From positions 62,001 to 126,000 of the forward strand of contig WJYM01000008.1 of assembly GCA_009668205.1 (NCBI GenBank): DNA of 64,000 nt. Direction: 5' to 3'. Numbering within the stretch: the stretch's first letter is position 1; each line of letters starts with the position of its first letter. Positions 19,824 to 29,315 of this stretch are shown in pieces. The translations under genes were made by a program, and so were the position numbers. Origin of the DNA: Enterobacteriaceae bacterium RIT691. GTDB lineage: Bacteria; Pseudomonadota; Gammaproteobacteria; Enterobacterales; Enterobacteriaceae. Below the pieces are notes generated by a model that did not search any database, was not told the origin of the DNA, and saw only the letters and a list, made by a program, of their open reading frames with translations.

Positions 19824-22800
19824 TTAATAGTCTCCCAACATGTAACGGAAATAGAGCCCGGCGGTGCTTTCGTTGTAGTCACCGAAGGTGTCATAACCCA
19901 CCTGACCGCCAATGGTCATTTGTTTATTGACCTTATAATCAGCCCCTGCGCGCACGGTGTAGCCCATGCCATTCTCCGAGGAGCCTTTGTAATAAGCTTC
20001 TTTCGCAAAGCCGTTAGCCACCGCCGTTTCCAGCGACTGCTGCCAACCGGATTCCGTCGGGAAGTACGGGCTCTTATCCTGGCTGTAGGACTGATAACCC
20101 ACGGCACCGCCCACTTTCAGCGTCCAGTTGTTGTACTTCTGCGTCAAGTCCACCGGCAGCGACACGCTGACGTAGTTCTGCGGGCTGAAATAGCCGCCCT
20201 GGCCGAAGGTGAACTGGCTGAGGTTTTTCGAGAAGTCCATGTAGCTCATGCTGAGCCCGGTCTGCAGCGTCTGATACTCATCATGATACGGACGCAGATA
20301 GACACCCGCATTGGCGTTAAAGCTGCTGTTGCTCTCGACGTTTTCACCCAGATAGCTGTAGCCGCCCGCACCCACGTAGAACCCGGCATCGCCATCGTCA
20401 TAGCTGAGCTGAACGTCGCCGCCGTTTTTCGTCACCTGACCCCAGGTTTTGCCAGAATACTCATCTTTCAGCCCCACGTAAGACAGCAGGCTGTCCGTGA
20501 GTGAACGGCGCTCGCCGGTAAAGATCAGCGACAGATAGTTGGTCAGCTTCGGTGACCACTTCACGCCGCCCACCAGGGTATTGAGATCCTGCCCCAGCGG
20601 CGTACTGCCGATATCAACCTTGTAGTTATCTCCGCTCAACGCCATGCCGAGCTCAACGCCGTTGGCTTTTTGCGAATCCGTGGAGACATCGCCTGCCTGA
20701 TCGACATCAGGTTTCTGATTCGACGCGGCCAGATAGGACGCCACTTTACCGCCATCGTACTGGCCGAGTTTCGCCAGGTTCTCCATGCCGGTATCTGTCG
20801 TTGGGTTGAATTTTGAAGGATCCAGCGTATCCAGACCCGCCAGCGCCGCAGCACCTGGGTTGGCCGCAAAATAGGCCGCACGCTCTACCGCATTCATACC
20901 GGCAATCGCTTTCTGCTCGTTGGTGGCGGTGGTGGTGATATTGCTGACCGCATTCGACAGCGGGTTAGAGCCGTAGCGCCGCCAGGCGTCACCCGTTGCG
21001 CTCCCGGCGCTCAGCGTCACCGGCGTGACGGTAAAGTCGAAGCGTGAATCGCCGAACGGGGCTGAAGACCACGTCAGCGGCGCTTTCATCTCGGTCAGTT
21101 TACTGGTGCCAGATTCACCGTCACGGCTACGAACCTGCATCCCCGCCTGAACCCAGGTGCCGGTTTTCTCCTCAAGCTGCTGCATCATGGTATCAACCTG
21201 ACGCAGCGTGCGAGTCTGAGCGGTATCCACCGGCAAATCGGTACGCTGAGTGCCGGGATACGCCGTGCCTGGATCGGCCGCCGTCTGGCCAATTTGCCAT
21301 GGCAGCGTGGCGCCATACGCGGAGGCTGTTCGTGGGGGAACTTGCGTTTTTGAGGTACCGACAAACGGGTTATCGGCTAACAGTAAACCGCCCACCGTTG
21401 GCGTCTGCGCCGTGTTGGTGGATTCCAGTCCGATAAGCTTACCGCGCGCGCTGCGCAGATAGGTCATCGCCTGCTGGTGATGACCCTGAGCCTCTTCGAC
21501 ACGGGCCAGAAGCAGTAAGCGATCCGGCGTGTTGTTGGTGCGCAGGCCGCTTGCCAGCTCAGCCGCACGATCGTTATTGCCTTCTGCCAGCGCCACGTCG
21601 ATAGCACCCGAACGGGCATCCTGAGAAGGCGTGTCGCGGGTCATCAGGTAGTCATACACCACGCCCGCTTCTTTGTTCATTTTGCCGGTCTGATAGAGTC
21701 GCGCCATGGCGAACATCAAATCGGTATTCTGCGGATCGTTTTGCAAGGCGCCAATGAGCTTGTCGTACGCCCCGGCATAGTTGCCCTGCTCGCGCAGACG
21801 GTCGGCTTCGTTGATAACGTAGCCGTTGCGGATGCTTGCCAGCTGCGTCGGCGTACTGCCAGCCTGCAGCGTCGGGTTCGACAGCAGCGCCTGAGCTTCA
21901 CGCGTCAGACCGGCCTGATTCAGCACGGTAACCTGATCGGCGTAATCCCCCACGTTGCCCTGTACCCCGCCGCTGATGTTGTTACGCACCAGCGAGACCG
22001 CGGTGTTCATATCGCCGCTGTCGGCCAGCATTCTTGCCAGCTTGCCGACATCAGCCGGATCTTTTGGCGGTGAGGCCGCCAGCGCTTTCAGCGTATTCGC
22101 AGCCGCGACGGTATTCCCCTGCGCCAAATAGCTTTGCGCCGTTGCCATCTGCAGGTTGTAGTTCACCCGTTGACGCAGGTCGCGCATTTGGGCGGTTTGT
22201 GCTGAAGCCGGAATGCGTGAAAGCAGCGACTGCGACTGCTGCCACGCGCCATTTTCACTGGCAAACAGAGCGGCGGCATACAGCGAGTTGCTGCTGGCAC
22301 CTGGGCGGTAAGCCGTCGTCATCACCGACGCGGCTTCGCCGCTGTTGCCGGATTTTTGCAGTAAACGCGCTAAATCCAGACGCATCCAGGGATCATCAGG
22401 GTAGCGGGCCACACCCTGTTGCAGAGTGGCGATAGCCTGCTGAGTGCTGCCATTGGCTGCCAGCTGCTGTGCCTGACGACGAATACCGTCGCCCGGCGCA
22501 CCGCTGACCACTTTCGGAGAGAGCTTCGACTGCAGGCTGGCGGGCAGCGTGCGCAGGACGGCCTGCGCCTCGTCCGTTTTGTTCGCATCGCGCAATACGT
22601 AATAGAGGTTTTCGCGCGCGGAGGCGTTCTGCGGCTGATCGTTCAGCAAGGCGCGCAGCGTCTGCTCCGCCTGCGGATAATCTTTGTTATGGCGCAGCAC
22701 ATCGGCACGGAACAGTTTTGCTGCCGTGCCGCGAGTACCGGTCTGCTCGGCCAGCGGGGCGGAAAGGGCCAGTGCCTGGCTGACATTCCCCTGCTTATAC

Positions 22801-23879
22801 GCCGCCTGCGCCTGGGCCAACTGGCCGTAGAACTGGGCATCGGCAGCCTGTTCACGCCGCTCTGCGGACGCATCACCGCCCAGCGCCGCTGCACGGTTCA
22901 GGTACTGAGCCGCCGCCTGGTAATCCCCATTGCGCTGTGCGATATAACCCATCCCCGCCAGCGCATCGGCATCTTCCGGGTTGGTACGCAGAACCTGTTC
23001 AAACTGCTGTTTTGCACCAGAGGTATTCCCGCTATTGAGATCGGTAAAGCCCTGGCCTTTCGCCTGGCCACCCACGTGCTCGCGATAATAAGCCTGAACC
23101 GCAGAATCCTGCGGATGGCGCTGCATCCAGGTGTTGTAATACTGGTCGTCACCTGACTGCGGCCCCAGCCACAGCAGCGCCTGCCGTAACCCGGCGTCAG
23201 CGTCTTTGTTACCGCTCGCCATCGGTTCGAGCATTTCAATCCCTTCGCGACGGGAGTCTTCGCGCCACGTCAGCACTTTACCGAGGGCAACCCGGCTGGC
23301 GTTGTCCTGCGGATGCTGTGCCACATAGCCACGCAGTTCGCTAACCGCCTGTGGATAAAGCGATTTATCGCTGGCCATGGTCATGTAGTATTCGGATGCC
23401 AGCGCCTGCGGCGGCTGACTGCCGTTAAACATGCTCTGCCAGGTCTGCAACGCCGCCGGAATATTCCCGCTGCGAGCCTGCTGACGTGCCAGCGTGAGCT
23501 GCCCCTGCGGCACTTTTGCCATTTTACGGGCGTTATCCAGATCCTGCAGGCCAGTGTCATTCGGCGACGCTTTTGCCAGCCGCTCGCGCCACTGCGCGGA
23601 GGCCTGCATGTTGCCGCTCTGCTGATTCCACAGCGCCATCAGGTACAACGCCTGGGTGTTGTTAGGATCAACCATCAACACTTTATTCAGCGACTCCATC
23701 GCCAGGTCGTCATGGGATTTTTCATGCCAGTACTGCGCCTGGTCGAACAGCGCTTTCATCGCCGCCGTGTTGCCCGCCGCCTGCGCGGGCTCCATGGCCG
23801 CCAGCGCCAGAGCGCCGGAAAGGCACAGCGTGGAAAGCCTGCGCAGTTTAGGAGACTTCATTGGGGTGGCTCTTTTCAT
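19824..23879 (-). CDS. bcsC: BcsC, large outer-membrane cellulose exporter (second locus)
   Basis: 1351 residues, about 250 more than the BcsC of the first locus. A signal peptide (cleavage near AQAAG, residue 35) is followed by a TPR superhelix to about residue 850, then a linker and a C-terminal beta-barrel ending GLYFRYMLGDY. Two parts are larger than in the first copy: the TPR array, and an Ala/Gly/Asn/Thr-rich insert of about 100 residues (roughly 965-1075) between early barrel strands. The start overlaps bcsB by ATGA. It should carry glucan across the periplasm and outer membrane. The two BcsC proteins share barrel motifs (FGQGGYFSPQNYVS here, [14 protein letters not shown] there) but diverge elsewhere. 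Confidence 0.94.
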   Translation of the reverse strand: MKRATPMKSPKLRRLSTLCLSGALALAAMEPAQAAGNTAAMKALFDQAQYWHEKSHDDLAMESLNKVLMVDPNNTQALYLMALWNQQSGNMQASAQWRERLAKASPNDTGLQDLDNARKMAKVPQGQLTLARQQARSGNIPAALQTWQSMFNGSQPPQALASEYYMTMASDKSLYPQAVSELRGYVAQHPQDNASRVALGKVLTWREDSRREGIEMLEPMASGNKDADAGLRQALLWLGPQSGDDQYYNTWMQRHPQDSAVQAYYREHVGGQAKGQGFTDLNSGNTSGAKQQFEQVLRTNPEDADALAGMGYIAQRNGDYQAAAQYLNRAAALGGDASAERREQAADAQFYGQLAQAQAAYKQGNVSQALALSAPLAEQTGTRGTAAKLFRADVLRHNKDYPQAEQTLRALLNDQPQNASARENLYYVLRDANKTDEAQAVLRTLPASLQSKLSPKVVSGAPGDGIRRQAQQLAANGSTQQAIATLQQGVARYPDDPWMRLDLARLLQKSGNSGEAASVMTTAYRPGASSNSLYAAALFASENGAWQQSQSLLSRIPASAQTAQMRDLRQRVNYNLQMATAQSYLAQGNTVAAANTLKALAASPPKDPADVGKLARMLADSGDMNTAVSLVRNNISGGVQGNVGDYADQVTVLNQAGLTREAQALLSNPTLQAGSTPTQLASIRNGYVINEADRLREQGNYAGAYDKLIGALQNDPQNTDLMFAMARLYQTGKMNKEAGVVYDYLMTRDTPSQDARSGAIDVALAEGNNDRAAELASGLRTNNTPDRLLLLARVEEAQGHHQQAMTYLRSARGKLIGLESTNTAQTPTVGGLLLADNPFVGTSKTQVPPRTASAYGATLPWQIGQTAADPGTAYPGTQRTDLPVDTAQTRTLRQVDTMMQQLEEKTGTWVQAGMQVRSRDGESGTSKLTEMKAPLTWSSAPFGDSRFDFTVTPVTLSAGSATGDAWRRYGSNPLSNAVSNITTTATNEQKAIAGMNAVERAAYFAANPGAAALAGLDTLDPSKFNPTTDTGMENLAKLGQYDGGKVASYLAASNQKPDVDQAGDVSTDSQKANGVELGMALSGDNYKVDIGSTPLGQDLNTLVGGVKWSPKLTNYLSLIFTGERRSLTDSLLSYVGLKDEYSGKTWGQVTKNGGDVQLSYDDGDAGFYVGAGGYSYLGENVESNSSFNANAGVYLRPYHDEYQTLQTGLSMSYMDFSKNLSQFTFGQGGYFSPQNYVSVSLPVDLTQKYNNWTLKVGGAVGYQSYSQDKSPYFPTESGWQQSLETAVANGFAKEAYYKGSSENGMGYTVRAGADYKVNKQMTIGGQVGYDTFGDYNESTAGLYFRYMLGDY

Positions 23880-26389
23880 TTGTCTTCCCCCGGATGCAAG
23901 CGCTTATGAGCGTGTCGTCTGAACATGCCTGTGAGTGCCAGACCAATTATCGTGGTGGCTAAAAGTCCCAGAATCGCCAGCAGCCCGGAGTGCTGGTTGG
24001 CATACCAGATAGCCATCATGTACCAGGGCATCTGTCCGCTCGGGAACTGCGTGCTGACGCGGAAACTGCGCACGCCGTTCTCGTTGGTGATGATGGAGGT
24101 ATCGCCGCGAATGCCTGCGTTAATGCGGGATGAGCTCAGGTCATTGTATAAACGCGACAGTTGCTCATCGTTGCTGCCAATCGCCGCGACCACCAGGCGA
24201 TCGCTGTTCCACGCCGAGCGATAGCTGACAAAGCCGCGCCAGGAGCTGTTTGAAGAGAAATAGCGATCGGCATCGACGCCGTCGGACGTCCAGTCGCCGA
24301 ACAACCAGCGCTGCATTTTTTGCCAGGTCGACACGCTGCGAACGCCGAGGGTGTTATCGGTGACGGTATAAGGCGAATTGGCCAGCAGCGCCTGGTTAAA
24401 GGCTTTCTGATCGAGGCCACTCACCGCCAGGACATCACGGCTACGCAAGTACTCAAGGTTGGCGCCGCCGGACGGCACGCCCATCACCACTTTGTTATTG
24501 CCCAGCGCCGTACCCGTGGCATTGCCTGAGCGCGCGGTCATGTTCAGCATCGTCGACACCTGGGTTTCGGACGGCGTTTCCGGCAGCAGCAGCACGGTCT
24601 GTGAATAGTCCGCTAAGCGCGTGAACGGGAACGAAGCCCCCACGAAATACGACAGGTTCGGCAGCAGCGAGAAGTGACGGGTATGGCTCAGATCAATCCA
24701 TGAATCGTCGGTAATCCGGCTTTTGATGTTGTTGTTGAGCAATACGCTACACGGTGCGCTGTCTTTCGGTACCACGTTGAAATAGAGCGACATCTGGTTG
24801 TCACCATAAATCAGGTACGGCTCAAGCGGGATAGTGAAGCTCTCCTGGCGCGCATCTCCCCCCAATCGGTGCCACAGTGACTCCAGCAGCCCCTGTTTAT
24901 TCATCGGCAGGTTGCGCAGGAACGTATTGTTAAGCGTGATGCTCAGCAGGGATTTTTGCTCGTCGATCCAGCTCTCCGACGGGAAGCGGTAGCCAATCTG
25001 CAGCGGAATGGTTTCGCCATCCCACAGATAGAGATCCGGTGCAGCGCGGAACGCCACCCGCAGCGGTTCATGCCAGACGCCACTTACCGTGGTGCTCTGA
25101 TCTTTACGGATCAGATCGCTGATTTTCACCCGACGATCGGTCGGGATCCAGCGCGGCGCATCGTAAGGCTGGCTGACGGGAATAGCCTGAGGGGCCACGT
25201 CACTGCTCGCGGTTTGCAGATCGAAATTGCCCTTCGTCAGACGCCAGGCCGCGGACCGCAGTGCTGCCTCATCTTTGCCGACAATCAGCAGCAGCTTATA
25301 CACGGGGTTCGCCGGGTTCGGGATAATCTTCAGCAACGGTTTATCCGTTTGTGGCAGGGTCAAACCGCCGACCTGCTCACCAGGGTGACCAATCACGATA
25401 CCGTGTTTCTCCGGCAGATGGTCACGCAGGGCGGAGAACGAAATTCCACGGTAATCGGCCTGGATCCCAAGCCACGACGAGACCAGCGCCGCAGCGCCGA
25501 TGGTATCGGCACTGAAACGCGCCGGGAAACTCATCGAGACGCTTGCCGGTGTCATCTGCATGGTGTCAAAGAACGGGCGCGGGAAGTGGCTTAAATCCGA
25601 GCCAATATCCAGCTGCTGAGCTTCCCAGTTAAAGCGAGAAGTCGGCATGATCACCACGCGGTATTTATCCGTCAGGTCGCGCAGACACTGTTGCGCATCC
25701 CCATCGTTGATTTTAAAGCTCAGATTGTTGCTCGACACCATCAGCGCGGCCGGAATATCGAGCTGATAGTGAGAAATGTCGTTCTCTGCCGCGCCGAGCG
25801 GCACGGTTCCCAGCGGTTGGCCGTTCATCATCAGCTGCAGCGTCGCGTTACGGGTCGCCATTTCCGGCGACACTTTCACGTCCAGCATCAGCTGCGCCAT
25901 GGTGACGACCTGGTCGCCCGGCAGGGTGAAATCTGCTCCGCCCTGCAGCTGTCCGCCACTCAGGACCACGCCTTCCGGCATGCCCATCTGCGACAGCGTC
26001 AGACCAGTCACCATCGAAGGCACCAGCCCCGATAATGAAGGCGTCGTGTCATCCTGAACCGGCGGTATCGACGGCGGCGTCACCACCGCTGGCGCATTGT
26101 CAGATTCACTGACCGGCGGCGTATCGCTCTGCTGCGGTGCTGCGTCAGGCGCGGAGGCCGCGTCTCCCGGTGCCGCTTCGGTAGGTGCCGACGTCGCACC
26201 AGCATCACCCGGCGCAGGCGTCGCTACCGGCGAGGCAGGCACTTGTCCGGGCGGTGTCGCAGGGGATGAAGTATCCGCCAGCGGCGACGGGAAGCTCACC
26301 GGTGCGGAGACCTCTCCCGTCTCTTCACTGTGCAAGGAAGGGGTGAGCAACGCGCCAATCAGCAGCGCGAGCGTCGAAAGTCGTTTCAT
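23876..26389 (-). CDS. bcsB: BcsB, periplasmic synthase subunit with a proline-rich N-terminal arm (second locus)
   Basis: 837 residues. After the signal peptide, residues about 20-110 form a low-complexity Pro/Ala/Ser/Thr arm (for example ASPVATPAPGDAG). The BcsB core follows, with FPRPFFDTM and YDAPRWIPTDR matching FPIPFFDSR and YDAPNWVHTDR of the first copy. A C-terminal membrane helix (GLLAILGLLATTIIGLAL) and a basic tail (RRHAHKRLHPGED) place it beside BcsA. It overlaps both neighbours by 4 bases (ATGA), so bcsA, bcsB and bcsC are translated in a chain. The long arm is the odd part; it may bind the polymer or other Bcs proteins (inference). Confidence 0.94.
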   Translation of the reverse strand: MKRLSTLALLIGALLTPSLHSEETGEVSAPVSFPSPLADTSSPATPPGQVPASPVATPAPGDAGATSAPTEAAPGDAASAPDAAPQQSDTPPVSESDNAPAVVTPPSIPPVQDDTTPSLSGLVPSMVTGLTLSQMGMPEGVVLSGGQLQGGADFTLPGDQVVTMAQLMLDVKVSPEMATRNATLQLMMNGQPLGTVPLGAAENDISHYQLDIPAALMVSSNNLSFKINDGDAQQCLRDLTDKYRVVIMPTSRFNWEAQQLDIGSDLSHFPRPFFDTMQMTPASVSMSFPARFSADTIGAAALVSSWLGIQADYRGISFSALRDHLPEKHGIVIGHPGEQVGGLTLPQTDKPLLKIIPNPANPVYKLLLIVGKDEAALRSAAWRLTKGNFDLQTASSDVAPQAIPVSQPYDAPRWIPTDRRVKISDLIRKDQSTTVSGVWHEPLRVAFRAAPDLYLWDGETIPLQIGYRFPSESWIDEQKSLLSITLNNTFLRNLPMNKQGLLESLWHRLGGDARQESFTIPLEPYLIYGDNQMSLYFNVVPKDSAPCSVLLNNNIKSRITDDSWIDLSHTRHFSLLPNLSYFVGASFPFTRLADYSQTVLLLPETPSETQVSTMLNMTARSGNATGTALGNNKVVMGVPSGGANLEYLRSRDVLAVSGLDQKAFNQALLANSPYTVTDNTLGVRSVSTWQKMQRWLFGDWTSDGVDADRYFSSNSSWRGFVSYRSAWNSDRLVVAAIGSNDEQLSRLYNDLSSSRINAGIRGDTSIITNENGVRSFRVSTQFPSGQMPWYMMAIWYANQHSGLLAILGLLATTIIGLALTGMFRRHAHKRLHPGEDK

Positions 26390-28491
26390 ACCCGGCCATC
26401 CTCTTTTGCCAACGCCGCACGCAGACGGCGGTTTTCCTTACGTGATTTCCAGGTCAGCCAGAACAGCTCAAACACGCAGCGCAGGATCGTGGCGAACGAA
26501 CGGAACGGGTTGTCCTGTGGCCGCGGCGGGTTGATCCACGCGTCAGCACGCGACAACACCACGCGTACCAGCTCGCGCCGACGCGACAGGGGAATATTCT
26601 CTTCAAACATCAGGCGGATATGACGATCGTCAGAGGCAATCATTTTGGCCGGAATCGAGATCCCGCCCGATTCGAGCATCAGCTCCACCTCTTCAATTTC
26701 ATCGTGCAGATGCCGTTCATCCTGTACCTCCACGCGACAGCCGCCCATGGAGAGGTCGGCAGTTTTGCTGCGCGACACAATGCCGCTGGCATAGTGGATG
26801 AGCACCGGAATATCGACATCAATACGGATGGTCTTACGCGTCTGTTTAGTTTCACGCGCCACCGCGATGGCCGCCAGCAGGAAGATGAGGCTGTAGAGCC
26901 CCCAGCCGACGTTCAGGGCAATAACACTGGGGTCGGAACCAAAATAGTCGTGACCGACGGCCCTGACGATACCGGCGATAACCGCCGCCCCCAGAAGGAA
27001 AGCCACCACCAGATGCGGACGGACCACGCCAAAATCGAAATAGCCTACGTCCAGCAGTTGGCCTTTATCCGTCACGTTAAATTTGCCGCGTCTTGGGAAA
27101 ATCATGGTGATGATCGTTGGCAGCACCAGGTGGAACGCCAGCACGATATCGTAGATTTCCCCCCAGAAGCTGTAGCGATAGCGCCCGTTCATTCTCGATC
27201 CGACATAGATAGCGAGGAACAGATGCGGCAGCGCATAGGCCACAATCAAACTGGCAGAAGAGTGAATAATGTTGAGGTTAAACAGCAGGTAAGCGAGCGG
27301 CGCGGTGACAAACACCACGCGCGGCAGGGCAAACTGGTAGTAGAGCATGGCGCTGAGATAGCACAGACGCTGTTGAATGGTCAGCCCACGGCCCCAGAGC
27401 GGATTATCCATACGGAAAATCTGCGTCATGCCACGCGCCCAACGCGTACGCTGGATAACGTGCAGCACCAGACGTTCTGTTGCAAGCCCTGCCGCCAGTG
27501 GAATATCGATAAACGCGGATTTCCAGCCCAGGCGCTGCATTTTCAGCGCGGTGTGCGCATCTTCGGTGACGGTTTCTACCGCGAAACCGCCAATCTGCTC
27601 CAGCGCGCTGCGGCGGATAACCGCACAAGAACCGCAGAAGAAGGTCGCGTTCCAGTTGTCATTACCCTGCTGAATCGGGCCGTAGAACAGCATCCCTTCG
27701 TTAGGAATATTGCGGCCAACCGACAGGTTACGTTCGAACGGATCCGGCGAATAGAAGTAGTGCGGCGTCTGCACCAACGCCAGCATTGGGTCTTTCAGGA
27801 AGCCCCCGACGGTGGCCTGCAGGAACACTCGGGTCGCCACGTGGTCGCAGTCAAAGACGCAGATAAGCTCGCCTTTGGTGAGCTTCATCGCATGGTTCAG
27901 GTTCCCGGCTTTGGCATGGCTGTTATCCGGACGGGTGATATACCCCACGCCGACATCGGCGGCAAACACGGCAAATTCACTGCGTTTGCCGTCGTCCAGA
28001 ATATAGATGTTCATCTTGTCTTTTGGATAATCGATACACTGCGCCGCCAGCACGGTATCGCGCACCACTTCCAAAGGCTCGTTATAGCTGGGGATATACA
28101 CGTCCACCGTCGGCCAGAGTGTCATATCATCCGGCAGCGGGGTTATTTCACGTTTCAATGGCCAGACGGTCTGCAAATAGTTCAGCAGCAGCATCACCCA
28201 GATATAGACTTCCGCCAAAAATAACCCCATGCCGAGGATTGCTTCAATTTCGGAATTAAAATGCAGGGTTTGGGTCAGGCGGAAATACATATAACGGGTG
28301 GACATCAGCAGCGATGTCACCACCATAATGACGGAAATACTTCGCCGTTTACTGAATCCCATTAAGAAAAGGATACCAATACTGAGCAGGCCGAAAATAA
28401 ACTGTTTCTGGCCATCCATGGGTGTTGCGATAACAAGCAGTGCAATGGGTGCCAGTGCCAATACCAGCAACCAGAAGGCGAACTTTTTCAT
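26386..28491 (-). CDS. bcsA: BcsA, cellulose synthase catalytic subunit with PilZ domain (second locus)
   Basis: 701 residues, with multiple membrane helices around a family 2 glycosyltransferase core. Motifs: DDGK (about residue 166), DCDH (213), FFCGS (283), TED (309), QRTRWARG (348). The C-terminal PilZ domain keeps RKTIR (RxxxR, about 551) and DLSMGG (DxSxxG), so c-di-GMP activation is expected. It lacks the ~150-residue N-terminal extension of the first BcsA and is nearer in size to the short synthases of type I operons. It starts 17 bases after bcsQ and overlaps bcsB by 4 bases. This is a divergent paralogue, not a recent copy. Confidence 0.96.
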   Translation of the reverse strand: MKKFAFWLLVLALAPIALLVIATPMDGQKQFIFGLLSIGILFLMGFSKRRSISVIMVVTSLLMSTRYMYFRLTQTLHFNSEIEAILGMGLFLAEVYIWVMLLLNYLQTVWPLKREITPLPDDMTLWPTVDVYIPSYNEPLEVVRDTVLAAQCIDYPKDKMNIYILDDGKRSEFAVFAADVGVGYITRPDNSHAKAGNLNHAMKLTKGELICVFDCDHVATRVFLQATVGGFLKDPMLALVQTPHYFYSPDPFERNLSVGRNIPNEGMLFYGPIQQGNDNWNATFFCGSCAVIRRSALEQIGGFAVETVTEDAHTALKMQRLGWKSAFIDIPLAAGLATERLVLHVIQRTRWARGMTQIFRMDNPLWGRGLTIQQRLCYLSAMLYYQFALPRVVFVTAPLAYLLFNLNIIHSSASLIVAYALPHLFLAIYVGSRMNGRYRYSFWGEIYDIVLAFHLVLPTIITMIFPRRGKFNVTDKGQLLDVGYFDFGVVRPHLVVAFLLGAAVIAGIVRAVGHDYFGSDPSVIALNVGWGLYSLIFLLAAIAVARETKQTRKTIRIDVDIPVLIHYASGIVSRSKTADLSMGGCRVEVQDERHLHDEIEEVELMLESGGISIPAKMIASDDRHIRLMFEENIPLSRRRELVRVVLSRADAWINPPRPQDNPFRSFATILRCVFELFWLTWKSRKENRRLRAALAKEDGRV

Positions 28492-28508
28492 AAGCGACCC
28501 TGAATGTT

Positions 28509-29315
28509 TTAAAGCCCGGCAGACATGCGTGGCATGTTATGCACCGTGCCATCCCCAACTTTGACGCCCAGTTTCGCGGCGACTTTTTTGGCTATTATTT
28601 CGATATCGAACGCCGCCGCAGAGGCCGGGCTAAACTCGAAAATCGACTTTTGTGAGGCATTAGCTTCAATCACGCTTTCATCGCGATGAATAATGCCAAG
28701 CAGCTGTTCACCGAGGCGCTCTTCCATAAAAGCGGTGACATCGCGGCTGATCTGTCGGCGGCTATCGCTCTGATTCACGACAAAAAAATGGCCGAGCTTA
28801 TGATTTAGCGGTTCGCCGGTCAGACGGTTATTTTCGACATGTGGCAGTAGGGACATCGAGGCCGTATCCGCCAGCAGCGTCACCAGATGAACGTCGGCTA
28901 GCGCCGTCATTGCCTTCAGTGCCGCAGACGGACCTGGTGGAAAATCGGCAACGATAATCAGCCCAGGATAATTGAGCAGCGTCCCTAATCCTCGGGCAAG
29001 AAAATGCTCGTCGTGGGTCAATTTATCTTCGAAATCAACGCGCTGCTGTTCGCTAACCTCGCCGTACGGCAGCACAAACATATTGCCACCGGCCCCCAGC
29101 ACATAAGGGCTCCAGTCAGAGGATTCAGCAGAGCGAGCCACATAGCCACGCTCATCAGACAGCGGCACGCCAAAGTGCAGACGCAGCGCATTTTGCACGT
29201 CAAAATCAATGGCCAACACCTTGCTACCCGCGCGTGCCAGGGCATAGGTCAGATTCGCGGCGAGAGTAGTTTTACCCACGCCGCCTTTAGGAGAACAGAC
29301 GCAAATTAACGGCAT
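28509..29315 (-). CDS. bcsQ: BcsQ, ParA/MinD-like ATPase (second locus)
   Basis: 268 residues. The N-terminus has a full deviant Walker A motif, KGGVGKTTLAANL, unlike the altered loop in the BcsQ of the first locus, and a DFDVQNALRL segment typical of BcsQ proteins. It should bind and hydrolyse ATP at the membrane and help place the synthase. It overlaps bcsO by 10 bases and precedes bcsA by 17 bases. The acidic DFPPGPS region corresponds to Walker B. No C-terminal amphipathic MinD-type helix is obvious. Confidence 0.93.
   Translation of the reverse strand: MPLICVCSPKGGVGKTTLAANLTYALARAGSKVLAIDFDVQNALRLHFGVPLSDERGYVARSAESSDWSPYVLGAGGNMFVLPYGEVSEQQRVDFEDKLTHDEHFLARGLGTLLNYPGLIIVADFPPGPSAALKAMTALADVHLVTLLADTASMSLLPHVENNRLTGEPLNHKLGHFFVVNQSDSRRQISRDVTAFMEERLGEQLLGIIHRDESVIEANASQKSIFEFSPASAAAFDIEIIAKKVAAKLGVKVGDGTVHNMPRMSAGL

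Noticed and set aside
26620-28224. 534-codon plus-strand open frame opposite the second bcsA
   Set aside because: Antisense shadow of a GC-rich gene. Composition is untypical (His/Arg/Asn-rich) and it lies wholly within a clear cellulose synthase gene.
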